DNA of 64,000 nt from NCBI RefSeq assembly GCF_020905375.1, contig NZ_JAJJBU010000027.1, positions 1 to 64,000 on the forward strand, read 5' to 3'. This DNA comes from Arthrobacter cryoconiti (lineage in GTDB: Bacteria > Actinomycetota > Actinomycetes > Actinomycetales > Micrococcaceae). A program made the position numbers and the translations under genes. The notes beneath the pieces were generated by a model, which saw nothing but the letters and a program-made list of their open reading frames with translations, was not told the origin of the DNA and did no database searches. Within the stretch, counting starts at the first letter, position 1. Every line of letters starts with the position of its first letter. Positions 7,398-15,205 of this stretch are shown piece by piece.

Positions 7398-7455
7398 TTG
7401 ACATGCACCCTCTGGGGCTATATTTTATATATGTCAGATCGATATATAGATAGGT
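7398..7455 (+). promoter_or_regulatory. Family A promoter with TGTCAGAT box, copy 3
   Basis: TTGACA (7398-7403), a 17-bp spacer and TATTTT (7421-7426), then ATATATGTCAGATCGA, with GATAGG as the ribosome site before ATG 7461. It is divergent from the HD-hydrolase operon. Confidence 0.82.
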
Positions 7456-7460
7456 TGAAA

Positions 7461-7799
7461 ATGACTCTCACCGCATCCCCGTTCCACCACTTTCGGCAGG
7501 CAGCCAATCACCATGAGCCGGCCTTGACCGAGGAGTTCACCGTTCTTCTTTCGCACTGGAGCGATTCGCTGAATTGGCACCCGCCGCGCTTCAATCAAGC
7601 CTCCCTGGCGCACGATTGGGCCGCGTCCATCGTCCTCGCCCAACCCGGAATCACCTACGTGCTTCTATATAGGCTCCACGGCAACAAGTCCTGGATCGGC
7701 GAAGACGGACGCTCGGTGGCCGAGCATCCGTATCATTTCCTCACAGGCCGGTGGCCGGCCGACAGAGCCGCCGACCTCCACGAAATGGGGGCCCCTTGA
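7461..7799 (+). CDS. Hypothetical protein
   Basis: A 112-residue soluble protein. The ATG is placed after the family A box and an AGATAGG ribosome site; earlier in-frame starts would lie inside the promoter. It contains many Trp and His residues (HWSDSLNWHPPRFNQ, WIGEDGRSVAEHPYH). No family is recognised. Probably co-transcribed with the gene two bases downstream. Confidence 0.65.
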   Translation: MTLTASPFHHFRQAANHHEPALTEEFTVLLSHWSDSLNWHPPRFNQASLAHDWAASIVLAQPGITYVLLYRLHGNKSWIGEDGRSVAEHPYHFLTGRWPADRAADLHEMGAP

Positions 7800-7801
7800 C
7801 G

Positions 7802-8056
7802 ATGGAAGAGTTTCTGGACGACGACCTCAAAGCCATGCTTAACGCCAAGCTGGAGCTACTCCCCTCCCTTGGGCAGCCAACAACAGCTGGAGAGATGGCA
7901 GCAAGGGCTCATCTTCTGGGACAGATTATTGAGCTCTTCTATGACAGCAGCAAGCATCGCCATGCCGGACCAGGCGAGAGGGATGGACTGGCCCAGGTAT
8001 TGGATGCGGCCAAAGCTCACGAGATGAAATGCCTGCATCTTTTGCGGGAGAAATAA
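7802..8056 (+). CDS. Small helical hypothetical protein
   Basis: An 84-residue, mainly helical acidic protein (MEEFLDDDLKAMLNAKLELL, then EMAARAHLLGQIIELFYDS). It starts two bases after the preceding stop. No signal peptide, membrane segment or known motif. Second gene of a two-gene unit ending at the hairpins downstream. Confidence 0.6.
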   Translation: MEEFLDDDLKAMLNAKLELLPSLGQPTTAGEMAARAHLLGQIIELFYDSSKHRHAGPGERDGLAQVLDAAKAHEMKCLHLLREK

Positions 8057-8069
8057 GACCCCGGCAACA

Positions 8070-8119
8070 TGAAGAGGTGGCCCCTCGGACTCGACAAGAG
8101 ATTTGGGGCCACCTCTTCA
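8070..8119. repeat. 15-bp perfect inverted repeat
   Basis: GAAGAGGTGGCCCC and GGGGCCACCTCTTC flank a 20-base loop, extended by one T-A pair. No U-tract follows, so it could be a weak terminator, an RNA-stabilising hairpin or a protein site. It lies 14 bp after a stop codon. Confidence 0.7.
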
Positions 8120-8215
8120 ACCATCGTAAACGGCCCGGAAATGGAAACACAACCGCTTTTTGAGCTAATCTCAATGCAGCAGAAGGCTAGACGCACATCT
8201 TCCAACTGCCCGTGG

Positions 8216-8279
8216 CCCCCACCAGGGAAAACTCGATCTGACAATTGAGCCTTTCTTACCTGGTGGGGGTCTCCTTTTT
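8216..8279 (+). terminator. Strong intrinsic terminator with family A box in loop
   Basis: CCCCCACCAGG pairs with CCTGGTGGGGG, followed by TCTCCTTTTT. The 32-base loop contains ACTCGATCTGACA (8231-8243), the exact reverse complement of the 13-base core TGTCAGATCGAGT of the family A promoters. Confidence 0.85.
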
Positions 8280-8381
8280 AACTCCCCCTCGCGCCAGGAG
8301 ATCCGCAGCCGTCACGCCTCCAGTAGCCACGGCCGGCGCCCCAGCTCCCCAACAGCCTCCGAGAAGACCGGCGAAACATGC

Positions 8382-8440
8382 TTGACAAGGGACTCTACTG
8401 ACTCTAGATTTATATATGTCAGATTGAGTAATGAAGGGTT
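8382..8440 (+). promoter_or_regulatory. Family A promoter with TGTCAGAT box, copy 4
   Basis: TTGACA (8382-8387), 17 bp, TAGATT (8405-8410), then TATATATGTCAGATTGAGTA. The first in-frame ATG downstream is 8446. Confidence 0.85.
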
Positions 8441-8445
8441 AGGTC

Positions 8446-8571
8446 ATGTTCGCTTCACACCTATGGAGCACCGGCCACGAATCCCCCGCAGTTCCCGCCC
8501 CACCGACGGCCGGCACTGAGTCCAAGAGGGAGGAGGATCGTGGTGCAAATCAACCTCCACCTCAGCATTGA
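8446..8571 (+). CDS. Possible 41-aa leader ORF
   Basis: The ATG sits after GGGTTAGGTC at the usual distance from the family A box, and the frame runs 41 codons, overlapping the next gene's start by 32 bases. The Pro-rich peptide (VPAPPTAGTESKREED) is unremarkable. It may be a real small protein or a translated leader that couples expression of the next gene. Moderate doubt. Confidence 0.35.
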   Translation: MFASHLWSTGHESPAVPAPPTAGTESKREEDRGANQPPPQH

Positions 8572-8764
8572 TTCGTCGAAGATTGCCCACTGGGCCGCTG
8601 CCAGTCTCACCATGTCCGGCCTAGGCTGGGATGCTCAGACCCCTGAGGCAATCGAATCCCTGATGTCCACCAATGCGTCCTTTTGCCGCCGCATGGTCTC
8701 GCTCTACCTTGCCGCCCACGGCGCACCCGCATCCGCGCAACCAGCCAACAAAAAACGCCTGTAA
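8540..8764 (+). CDS. Hypothetical small protein
   Basis: A 74-residue protein starting at GTG after GGGAGGAGGATC, a very strong ribosome site that decides the start. The sequence is helical (IDSSKIAHWAAASLTMSGL, then SLMSTNASFCRRMVSLYLA). No family is recognised. It lies behind family A copy 4 and just before family B copy 3. Confidence 0.55.
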   Translation: MVQINLHLSIDSSKIAHWAAASLTMSGLGWDAQTPEAIESLMSTNASFCRRMVSLYLAAHGAPASAQPANKKRL

Positions 8765-8766
8765 CC

Positions 8767-8803
8767 GTCCGGATTAAAGGAATGACGGCCCCTTGTGTTG
8801 GTG
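8767..8803 (+). promoter_or_regulatory. Family B element, copy 3
   Basis: GTCCGGATT, 20 bp, TGTTGGTG. The element ends 27 bp before ATG 8831 of the glutaredoxin-like gene, consistent with a promoter whose -10 region is the GTTGG block. Confidence 0.8.
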
Positions 8804-8830
8804 TAAGCATCCAAACAAGGGAGAGCAGTT

Positions 8831-9295
8831 ATGGACGACCATTCAACGGCTGAGGCCGTAACGCTTTACGGGCACGCAGCCTGCGGGCAATGCAAGGTAT
8901 CAATTCTGGCTCTGACCAAAGCGGGCATCGCCTTTCAGTATCGAGACACCAGGCTGGATCCCGCAGCCCAAAAGCACGTCGAGGATCTGGGTTACACCTC
9001 AGTTCCTGTCACGGAGGCCAATGGTGAGCATTGGCATGGCTTCCGACCCGACCGGATCAAGGCACTCGCTGCCGCAACTTCAGTGCCCTCTCTTCAGGGA
9101 TTCAGCGATGACCCCGACGCGGTGATGCAACTGGCCGTCAGCAGAGGCTATTCCGAGGACCTGACAGACGGTGAACGTGACGACCTCCTGGATGAAGCCA
9201 GCTGGGCCCTTGCAGAGCAGGCCGATCACGCCGCGGGCGTCCAACCAGGCGCGGCCCTCACGGGGCTGCTGCAGGGCACCCAGCAGGCATCATGA
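8831..9295 (+). CDS. Glutaredoxin/NrdH-like protein with C-terminal extension
   Basis: 154 residues. Residues about 8-82 are a glutaredoxin-like thioredoxin fold: VTLYGHAACGQC with C18-x-x-C21, the GIAFQYRDTRLD strand-helix and a TSVPVTEANG cis-Pro region. The remaining 70 residues are an acidic helical extension not typical of NrdH or Grx. The protein is likely a cytoplasmic thiol-disulphide oxidoreductase of unknown target. The start follows GGGAGAG. Its TGA overlaps the ATG of the M50 protease gene, so the two are co-translated behind family B copy 3. Confidence 0.75.
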   Translation: MDDHSTAEAVTLYGHAACGQCKVSILALTKAGIAFQYRDTRLDPAAQKHVEDLGYTSVPVTEANGEHWHGFRPDRIKALAAATSVPSLQGFSDDPDAVMQLAVSRGYSEDLTDGERDDLLDEASWALAEQADHAAGVQPGAALTGLLQGTQQAS

Positions 9296-9873
9296 GAGCA
9301 GTCCCCGATAGCGGGCGGCGCAGCGGAAATCCCCGTTGTGCCGTCCGCTTTTTCATGCTCAACCACCTGGTCATTCTGCGACCAGGTCTCATTGTCCAAT
9401 TCGGGCTACTTGCCAGTGGCTCCGTCCTGGCATTGCCCCTCGCTCAGGCCCTGGCCGGCGTGCTGCCCACCCTGCCAGTCTGGCGGGACTTCATGCTCTG
9501 TGGAGCCCTACTTCTAGCCACCATCATTCCCCATGAAACCGGGCACATGATGGCGAACTCTCTCCTCGGGCGGCGCCACCACTTCCTGAACCTGGGATGG
9601 CGATTCTTCGTCAGCGCCTCGGCCTGTTCAAGCCGGCAGCAGATCGCGGTGAGTGCCGCCGGCCCTGCCCTGGAACTGGCGGCCGGTTATCTTCTGTGGC
9701 TGCTGGGGGGAAACAGCCTGGCGGCACTTGGCAACCCCCTGGGGACGGCCGGAGCCATCGCCTGCATCAATGCCATCCTTCAACTTCTCCCCCTTGGCCC
9801 ACGAGCCAGTGACGGCCGCAAACTCTGGCGCTCAGTCATTCTCTCCATTCGTCCCAAGACCCCGTTTTCCTGA
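9292..9873 (+). CDS. M50 (site-2) metalloprotease-like membrane protein
   Basis: A 193-residue polytopic protein. IIPHETGHM at about residues 78-86 supplies the HExxH zinc site inside a membrane helix. A second polytopic block ends with LLPLGPRASDG, which fits the (N)PxP..DG third-ligand motif of intramembrane M50 proteases. The family cleaves membrane proteins within the bilayer, often releasing regulators such as sigma or anti-sigma factors. It is co-translated with the thioredoxin-fold protein upstream. A substrate among the plasmid's transfer or pilus proteins is speculation. Confidence 0.75.
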   Translation: MRAVPDSGRRSGNPRCAVRFFMLNHLVILRPGLIVQFGLLASGSVLALPLAQALAGVLPTLPVWRDFMLCGALLLATIIPHETGHMMANSLLGRRHHFLNLGWRFFVSASACSSRQQIAVSAAGPALELAAGYLLWLLGGNSLAALGNPLGTAGAIACINAILQLLPLGPRASDGRKLWRSVILSIRPKTPFS

Positions 9874-9899
9874 CCCTGGCATGACTTCCAAAAAGTCAC

Positions 9900-9958
9900 T
9901 TGACACTTCGATATCCAGCTCATAATCTTATATATGTCAGATTGAGTAAATAGAAAGG
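9900..9958 (+). promoter_or_regulatory. Family A promoter with TGTCAGAT box, copy 5
   Basis: TTGACA (9900-9905), 17 bp, TAATCT (9923-9928), then TATATATGTCAGATTGAGTA and a GAAAGG ribosome site before ATG 9966. Confidence 0.85.
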
Positions 9959-9965
9959 ATTAATC

Positions 9966-10346
9966 ATGCCATCTCAAGCAGACTTGGACGACCTTTCGGC
10001 GGATGTCCTCACCAACGCCGTCGAGTCGGGAGCCTCCGAGACCTGGGCCATCTTTCACCGGATAACCCGGCGCGAGGAGGACGGCTTTATCACCGAGGTC
10101 GAACTGGAGCCACGCCACAACGGATACCAGCCCACCTTGGAACAGCACCCTCGGATCATCATCGACGGGGCGAAAATCCTTGATTCAATGCAGCGGATCT
10201 CTGCCGGGGAAACCCGCATGGCGCAAAATCTCCGCACCCGCATCCAACAGTCCTTGGAGTCTGGCGATTCCTGCCAAGGCGATCTGGACGCCGAGACCGA
10301 CGACTGCATCCTGCAGCTCTCCGCCCTGGGAAAACTTACCTACTAA
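9966..10346 (+). CDS. Hypothetical protein
   Basis: A 126-residue acidic soluble protein beginning at the ATG after AGAAAGGATTA. It has a beta-rich centre (WAIFHRITRREEDGFITEVE) and a helical C-terminus (RMAQNLRTRIQQSLESGD) with two Cys. No family is recognised. First gene of the transcript from family A copy 5. Confidence 0.65.
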   Translation: MPSQADLDDLSADVLTNAVESGASETWAIFHRITRREEDGFITEVELEPRHNGYQPTLEQHPRIIIDGAKILDSMQRISAGETRMAQNLRTRIQQSLESGDSCQGDLDAETDDCILQLSALGKLTY

Positions 10347-10408
10347 CCCATCGCCCCAGCTCGGCCACCAGCTTCCGAACCCACACAGATGCGCGAATTG
10401 AGAGAACC

Positions 10409-10525
10409 ATGAAGACCACCCAAACAAGTAGGCTCGAACGCCTCATGAAGATGCTGCTTCAACCAACCACCACATGGGCCGCGGCAACTCCCCCACGTAC
10501 ACCGGAAGCAGGCGATCAGCGATGA
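10409..10525 (+). CDS. Small basic protein, coupled to HTH gene
   Basis: A 38-codon frame from ATG after GAGAGAACC to a TGA that overlaps the next ATG (ATGA). The peptide (MKTTQTSRLERLMKMLLQP) starts with a short amphipathic helix. The overlap suggests real translation, either as a small protein or as a coupling leader for the helix-turn-helix gene. Confidence 0.45.
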   Translation: MKTTQTSRLERLMKMLLQPTTTWAAATPPRTPEAGDQR

Positions 10526-10974
10526 CAACCAAACCGCTGAAAGCCCTCCGCCAAGTCAAGGAAGACCTGGGCAGGATAGTCGCTGAAAGAGACCAGGTGA
10601 TTGAAGACCTGGTTACCGCCGTCCGGCAGGCGGCCAAAGCCTCAGATCGCTCCGTCAACGACCTGGTCAAAGCTGCCGGCATTAGCCGGCAACCCTTCTA
10701 TCTCCGAATCAAGGGGAAGGAGGCAGATCTTGCCAGGGAAGCATTCCCGGACCTGGAACAGGAGGGCCCCCTGGAAGCCATCGCCTCGCAGAGGGCCAAA
10801 TTGGCCCACCAGGATGCAGAGCTCGCGCAACTCAAAGAACAGCGGGCCAAGCTCATTGTCGAGATCCCCTTGACCCACCCCGCTGATGAAATTGCCGCGG
10901 TGGCCGGGGTAACGGCTGTCTGGGTGAGAGCTTTGCGCCGTGGATCCGCCGCAGCGGCAACGAAGCCTGAGTAA
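10522..10974 (+). CDS. Helix-turn-helix / coiled-coil DNA-binding protein
   Basis: 150 residues from the ATG overlapping the small upstream frame. Two HTH-like segments flank a coiled coil: SVNDLVKAAGISRQPFYLRI (about residues 48-67) and PADEIAAVAGVTAVWVRALR near the C-terminus, with a QRAKLAHQDAELAQLKEQRA heptad region between. A dimeric DNA-binding protein is likely. Its place at the end of a family A transcript makes it a candidate for binding the TGTCAGAT box, but nothing in the sequence proves this. Confidence 0.65.
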   Translation: MTTKPLKALRQVKEDLGRIVAERDQVIEDLVTAVRQAAKASDRSVNDLVKAAGISRQPFYLRIKGKEADLAREAFPDLEQEGPLEAIASQRAKLAHQDAELAQLKEQRAKLIVEIPLTHPADEIAAVAGVTAVWVRALRRGSAAAATKPE

Positions 10975-11000
10975 CCAGGCAATACCTTTCAGGCACAAGA

Positions 11001-11039
11001 ATGGCCCATCCGGACATTGGGGGACACCGGATGGGCCAT
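11001..11039. terminator. Bidirectional hairpin between convergent genes
   Basis: ATGGCCCATCCGG and CCGGATGGGCCAT form a perfect 13-bp stem with a 13-base loop, between the HTH gene and the convergent transfer operon. There is no clear U-tract. Confidence 0.65.
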
Positions 11040-11074
11040 CGCGTTGTTGAGTGTATCAGCGCGTTTCGAAGCGG

Positions 11075-11368
11075 TTAGTCCACCGTGGTGCGACGGCGAT
11101 TGCGACGGACCAAAGCGAACAGCGAGCCCACGACGGCCAAGGCCACCAGGCCGGCCACGATAAGAATCCTCCCCCAGTCCAGGCCCACGCTCTGGTCCCA
11201 GGGGAAGCGGACATCGGACAGGTCCCCTGGGACCAGCAGGCCCTGTTTGATGGCCCACTCCTGGATGGGCTTGAGGAACCCCACCAGACTGATGCTGCCG
11301 ATCACCCCGGTGCTCAGCAGGATCATGATGATAGTGACGACATCTTCATCGTTAGTTCGTGTCTCCAT
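11075..11368 (-). CDS. Small two-TM membrane protein, transfer operon
   Basis: 97 residues from an ATG after AAAGGAAAGG. Two hydrophobic segments are visible (TIIMILLSTGVIGSISLVGF near residues 10-30, and ILIVAGLVALAVVGSLFALV near 70-90), followed by an RRNRRR cytoplasmic tail. It lies immediately downstream of the coupling ATPase gene and is probably co-transcribed, suggesting a transfer accessory membrane protein. No family is recognised. Confidence 0.65.
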   Translation of the reverse strand: METRTNDEDVVTIIMILLSTGVIGSISLVGFLKPIQEWAIKQGLLVPGDLSDVRFPWDQSVGLDWGRILIVAGLVALAVVGSLFALVRRNRRRTTVD

Positions 11369-11390
11369 GGCTATTCCTTTCCTTTCGTCA

Positions 11391-13778
11391 TCATGCTGGC
11401 AAGCGCACGGAGAACAGTTCTCCATGCGGGGCAACCATTGCTTCATCCATGCCGTCGTCCGTGACGCAGGAGAGTACCCAGTGATCTTCTTCGGCCTCGT
11501 CCGGCATGGAATCTGAAACGATGGCCCAGGTCCCTTCAGCCTCATCGAGAAGAACTTTCGCACCGGGCTCGATGGTCTCGATGGACATCGTCCTTATCTC
11601 CCCGAAACCTTCGTCCGTGCCCTCCTCATCAACCTCTGCGGCTTCCTCTTCGAGGCGTTGTCTGATCCGCAGCTCGGTCACCGAGGCGACTGCCGCCCTC
11701 TCCCCGCGCGCGGTGCCATGTTGTGGGCGTTCCGACCCGGAGGAACGTTGTGGGCGTTCTGCCCGAGCAGGTCGAGCTGGAGTCGCCTCATCATCTGGCT
11801 CATCAGCCCCCGTCCGGACCAGTCGCAGAATGCTCCTCTCGATATCGATCCCGCCGGCCTCTTCATCTTCCAGTTCATCTTTCGGCGCCGGTCCTGCGGT
11901 TTCAGCTGCAGTCGTTTCTGCGTCCTCGTCGGCATTTTCCTGACCGAGGGGATCGTCCGTTTCCTCGTCCTCTTCTGGGGGGCTGTAATCCACGGGGACC
12001 ATCTTGGCTGCCGCATACTCCGAATAGCTGGGCGGCAAAACCTCCTGAGACTTCTCGTCATACACGGAGGCCTTGGGCAGGATGATCTTGAGCTTCTCGT
12101 GGATCTCCTTCGCGGGCCTCAGTCCGTCGAGAATCTTCCAGTCTTCTTCGCTTGTTGCTTTGCGGGGATCTGGGGTCCAGTAGGCCTGGAAGTCCACGAT
12201 CTCCCCTGCCTCATTCCGGGTGGTTCCACGGCCGCGGATGTTGGTGGCCACCGCTACCCCGGCAGACGGGCTACTCCACATCATGCGGGCACCGTCCATA
12301 TCCAGGGGACCCATGGAAACCCTGCAGCTGAGGTTGAGTCGTGGTTCACCCGATCCGAGCACTTCGGCGTCAGGGCGCTGGGTGAGCAGTACGAAGTGGA
12401 CACGGGCTGTGCGGCCGGCACGAAGGACCGCGTTGACCTTGCGCGGGGTGGGAACCTTGGCCGGTTCACCGGAGCGCTTGATTTCTGAGTACCAGTCAGC
12501 CAGGTCTTCGCGGAAGAGGGCATATTCGTCCAGGAACAGGCAGTAGGGCTGGAAGTCCTCTTCTTTTGCTTCGCCGTTGACGATTTGGGCGTACCGATCC
12601 TGCATGAGCTCCAGTGCTGCATGGACCAGCCGGACCTGTTCTTCCAGGATGGCCCCGACGCACCGGACGTTGGGCCAATCCTTGTATCCGATGAATTCAA
12701 TGAGCTTGGCGTCCGAGACATCGATCATCCATCCCCTGGCAGCCAGTTCAGTGAGAATGCTGTGGGCCACTACGGTCTTGCCTCGTCCGGTACGTCCGAC
12801 GATCAACATCATCGGATCCAGCCAGGGCCGCCAGGCCATATGCTCGCCGGTTTCGTCCACGCCGTACCGGATTGGGGTGTGGTAGTTCTCCAAGGGCGAC
12901 CCCACCATATGTGGAATCGCAGGGTGGTCAATCTTGGTAGGCAGATCGGGGCGCAAGGTGAAGGTGGCGGTGTCTTCCTCGGTGTCCCAGGCAACCTTCC
13001 ACCTACCCGGGATCATAACCGAGAGCTTGTGGGCTTTGTCCTTTCGCACCATGGCGCCAGTGAGGTTGTAACCGATATCGTGGTGGACATGGATCTTGGA
13101 GAGCTTCCCCTCATCCCAGGTCAGGTCGATGTTCGGGGGTTCGGCGTTTTGTGCTGAAAAGAGTTTGGTCACCACCTTCGTGACGCGCTCGGTGAGCACA
13201 TCCGGGGCTTCCTCCTCTTCAGCCTCCTCAATGGGTGCGACCTGGAAGATGAATTGCCGGCGGCGCGGATCTTCCTTCACCAGGCGGTACTGCAGTCCGA
13301 TCCTGTTGGAGAGCTTTTCGATCAGATCTTCTTTGAGGGTTGGGATGTTGGCCGCTCCTTGGGCGTACCTGACCCTGACCTTTTCCGGGTAGCCGATCCA
13401 GCCGCCCTTCCAGCGCAAGACCTTGAAGCACTTGCGGGTCAAATAGGTTGAAGTCAGGACCGCGATGTCCTCCGTGGATCGATCCGCGATGGCGTCCCGT
13501 TCCTTCTTCCTCAGCCCCAAGGCCGTCACGCCGGCACACGCAACTCCAGTGCCCAAAAGCCCGGGCCCAACTGCCCCCGAGTTGCTCTGGATAATCTGTG
13601 CCCCTGAATAGACCAACGCGGCCGCCGGCAATGCAGCCACGGCATATCCCCAGTTCTGGGTCTTGGGTTTCAGGGTTGGCGTGATCTCGGACTGAATACG
13701 CTCATAGCCCCACTGGTGTACAGCTGGCTCCATCGGCCTCGCGGGCGCCAGGGGCTTGGTCTTCTGTTTGATCGGCAT
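11391..13778 (-). CDS. FtsK/TcpA-type conjugation coupling ATPase
   Basis: 795 residues from the ATG after GAGGAG (ATG 13790 is an alternative). An N-terminal hydrophobic hairpin near residues 40-75 probably anchors it. The FtsK/SpoIIIE motor follows: Walker A GRTGRGKT near residue 330, Walker B CLFLDEYA near 415, and VHFVLLTQRPDAEVLG. The last 200 residues are acidic and low-complexity (EEDEETDD, GQENADEDAETT), then a compact tail. Such proteins pump or hand DNA to the conjugation channel in Gram-positive elements. It is transcribed from family B copy 4 separately from the main T4SS operon. No relaxase is evident nearby. Confidence 0.85.
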   Translation of the reverse strand: MPIKQKTKPLAPARPMEPAVHQWGYERIQSEITPTLKPKTQNWGYAVAALPAAALVYSGAQIIQSNSGAVGPGLLGTGVACAGVTALGLRKKERDAIADRSTEDIAVLTSTYLTRKCFKVLRWKGGWIGYPEKVRVRYAQGAANIPTLKEDLIEKLSNRIGLQYRLVKEDPRRRQFIFQVAPIEEAEEEEAPDVLTERVTKVVTKLFSAQNAEPPNIDLTWDEGKLSKIHVHHDIGYNLTGAMVRKDKAHKLSVMIPGRWKVAWDTEEDTATFTLRPDLPTKIDHPAIPHMVGSPLENYHTPIRYGVDETGEHMAWRPWLDPMMLIVGRTGRGKTVVAHSILTELAARGWMIDVSDAKLIEFIGYKDWPNVRCVGAILEEQVRLVHAALELMQDRYAQIVNGEAKEEDFQPYCLFLDEYALFREDLADWYSEIKRSGEPAKVPTPRKVNAVLRAGRTARVHFVLLTQRPDAEVLGSGEPRLNLSCRVSMGPLDMDGARMMWSSPSAGVAVATNIRGRGTTRNEAGEIVDFQAYWTPDPRKATSEEDWKILDGLRPAKEIHEKLKIILPKASVYDEKSQEVLPPSYSEYAAAKMVPVDYSPPEEDEETDDPLGQENADEDAETTAAETAGPAPKDELEDEEAGGIDIERSILRLVRTGADEPDDEATPARPARAERPQRSSGSERPQHGTARGERAAVASVTELRIRQRLEEEAAEVDEEGTDEGFGEIRTMSIETIEPGAKVLLDEAEGTWAIVSDSMPDEAEEDHWVLSCVTDDGMDEAMVAPHGELFSVRLPA

Positions 13779-13803
13779 GAGGCTCCTCATTGGTAGGCAT
13801 TCC

Positions 13804-13840
13804 TACCAACAAGAGGTGCCGCGATCCGTCCAATCCGGAC
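13804..13840 (-). promoter_or_regulatory. Family B element, copy 4
   Basis: Read on the minus strand: GTCCGGATT, 20 bp ending in GGCACCTCT, TGTTGGTA. The element ends 25 bp before the preferred ATG of the coupling ATPase. Confidence 0.82.
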
Positions 13841-13872
13841 AAAACCCCGTTGCTATTAACTTGACAAGGGTA

Positions 13873-13927
13873 CTAGACTCGGTGAGGAATCCCGATTCAT
13901 CGGAGATCTCCGCTACTTCGAGTCTAG
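13873..13927. repeat. Separated inverted repeat CTAGACTCG/CGAGTCTAG
   Basis: A perfect 9-bp inverted repeat with a 37-bp spacer. TTGACA at 13861 lies just before it. It could be a regulatory or transfer-origin site. Confidence 0.5.
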
Positions 13928-14140
13928 ATATCCCCTTCCCAGCGTTAGCAATATATGTGCTGCGCGTTCTGGATGCAGGCATCATGCAGGACAGAGTCCT
14001 CAAACTCACCCTCACATTCCCCCCTGTTGCACCTCTGTGCCCTGGGGTAGTGCGTTCACCTGTGTTGCCAACCATCGCCCAGGTTCCCCTCATGCAGCAG
14101 CTGTTGCCAGCGCCCATTCCTTGGAATGCGACATGACAAA

Positions 14141-14178
14141 GGGGAGGGATGCCGGCCTGAGCGCCGGCATCCCTCCCC
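14141..14178 (-). terminator. Intrinsic terminator after DUF4238 gene
   Basis: A perfect 16-bp stem (GGGGAGGGATGCCGGC with its complement) and a 6-base loop. On the minus strand it is followed by TTTGT and lies just after the DUF4238 stop. Confidence 0.8.
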
Positions 14179-14201
14179 TGGTTCCGTTGTTGGGGCCCGC
14201 C

Positions 14202-15091
14202 TCAGATTCCGAGATAGTTCCGCACTGTCGCTGAATGCCCGCTATCAGGTCTGAAGAACACTCGCTTGTGTGACTGTGCGATCTGACCATGATTAATTGC
14301 CAACACAACACCATCATCGGCGTCATCAACGGAATATTCCGGCTCCCCACGATCTGATGGGTAGGCCATCGCAGCGACCCCCGGGGATAGTGGGAGGATC
14401 AATGCTTTGGCATCAAAAAGGGGCGGGCGCCTTCGTGGATTCATCCCCGGAGCTATACCCACAGCGGGACAATCTCCTAAGAGAAATTCTGAACCATCTG
14501 GTGCAGGACGGAGGGAGAGACTGTAGTTCGCCAGATGTTCACGCGTCCTCTGGAAAACCTCTTCGACCCACTTCTGAAAAGGGGATCCATGATCTTCCAG
14601 CGCATATATGGGATCCAGCACAACATCGGCCATTTCCCTAAGAATCGAAGGTGATTCAGCCATGTCAAGGCCATACCTCAACCTGGCAAGCCTGGTCTGC
14701 ATCTCCTTATTGGCCCTAGTTCGCGCCTCGGTTTGAGCAAGGTCTCAATATGGATCCTCTGAGCTTCCAGGCTTCTCGCAAAATGCAAAGCCATGAAGTC
14801 TTTGATGTGTGACTGCTTTGCCTGGAGAAGATCCGAGGGATCATCTCTTAGTGCGTTGAAAACCTCCCCCATAGGTCTCTCAACCGTCCCCCACAGCTCT
14901 TCCATTCGATCGCCGTCGTACTTTATGAAATATGACTCAAACCCAATACTTCTGGGGGAAACGGCGCGCATGCACCTGCCATTGACGACATCGAACTGGC
15001 CCACAAGCCCGTTCTTAAGCTCCGGGCTATTGGAGAACCGGGCGATAAGGGCCCGAGAGACATAGTGCTGCCTGATGGTCATGGCGCTCAT
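14202..15091 (-). pseudogene. DUF4238 protein, frameshifted
   Basis: Two overlapping frames together make one DUF4238-type protein of about 295 residues. The N-terminal frame begins MSAMTIRQHYVSRALIARFS, with the family's QHYV.R..L..F signature. The C-terminal frame contains SEFLLGDCPAVGI, the family's D-C/T-P region. The frames switch near 14720-14735 (first frame LLKPRRE, second NKEMQTRLARL). This is either a one-base indel or a sequencing error. DUF4238 proteins are uncharacterised and frequent in accessory DNA. It follows the transfer operon in the same direction. Confidence 0.7.
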
Positions 15092-15205
15092 TCTGTCGCC
15101 CTCGATTCCTTGTAGCGCAGAGGCCAGCTGCATCCTAAATCATCGTAGTTGTGCCCCACTCACTGAGAAGACTATAAGGCTCTTCGGCCGACGACTCCGC
15201 GCTAG

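Larger units (their letters stand above)
8120..8443. other. Intergenic stretch with terminator and promoter
   Basis: Apart from the terminator at 8216 and the family A promoter at 8382, I see no convincing coding frame here. Confidence 0.6.
13779..14201. other. Intergenic region upstream of coupling ATPase
   Basis: This non-coding stretch holds family B copy 4, an inverted repeat at 13873-13927 and a terminator at 14141. No coding frame here is convincing. Long non-coding DNA beside a coupling-protein gene is a reasonable place for an origin of transfer, but I see no diagnostic nick site. Confidence 0.45.
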
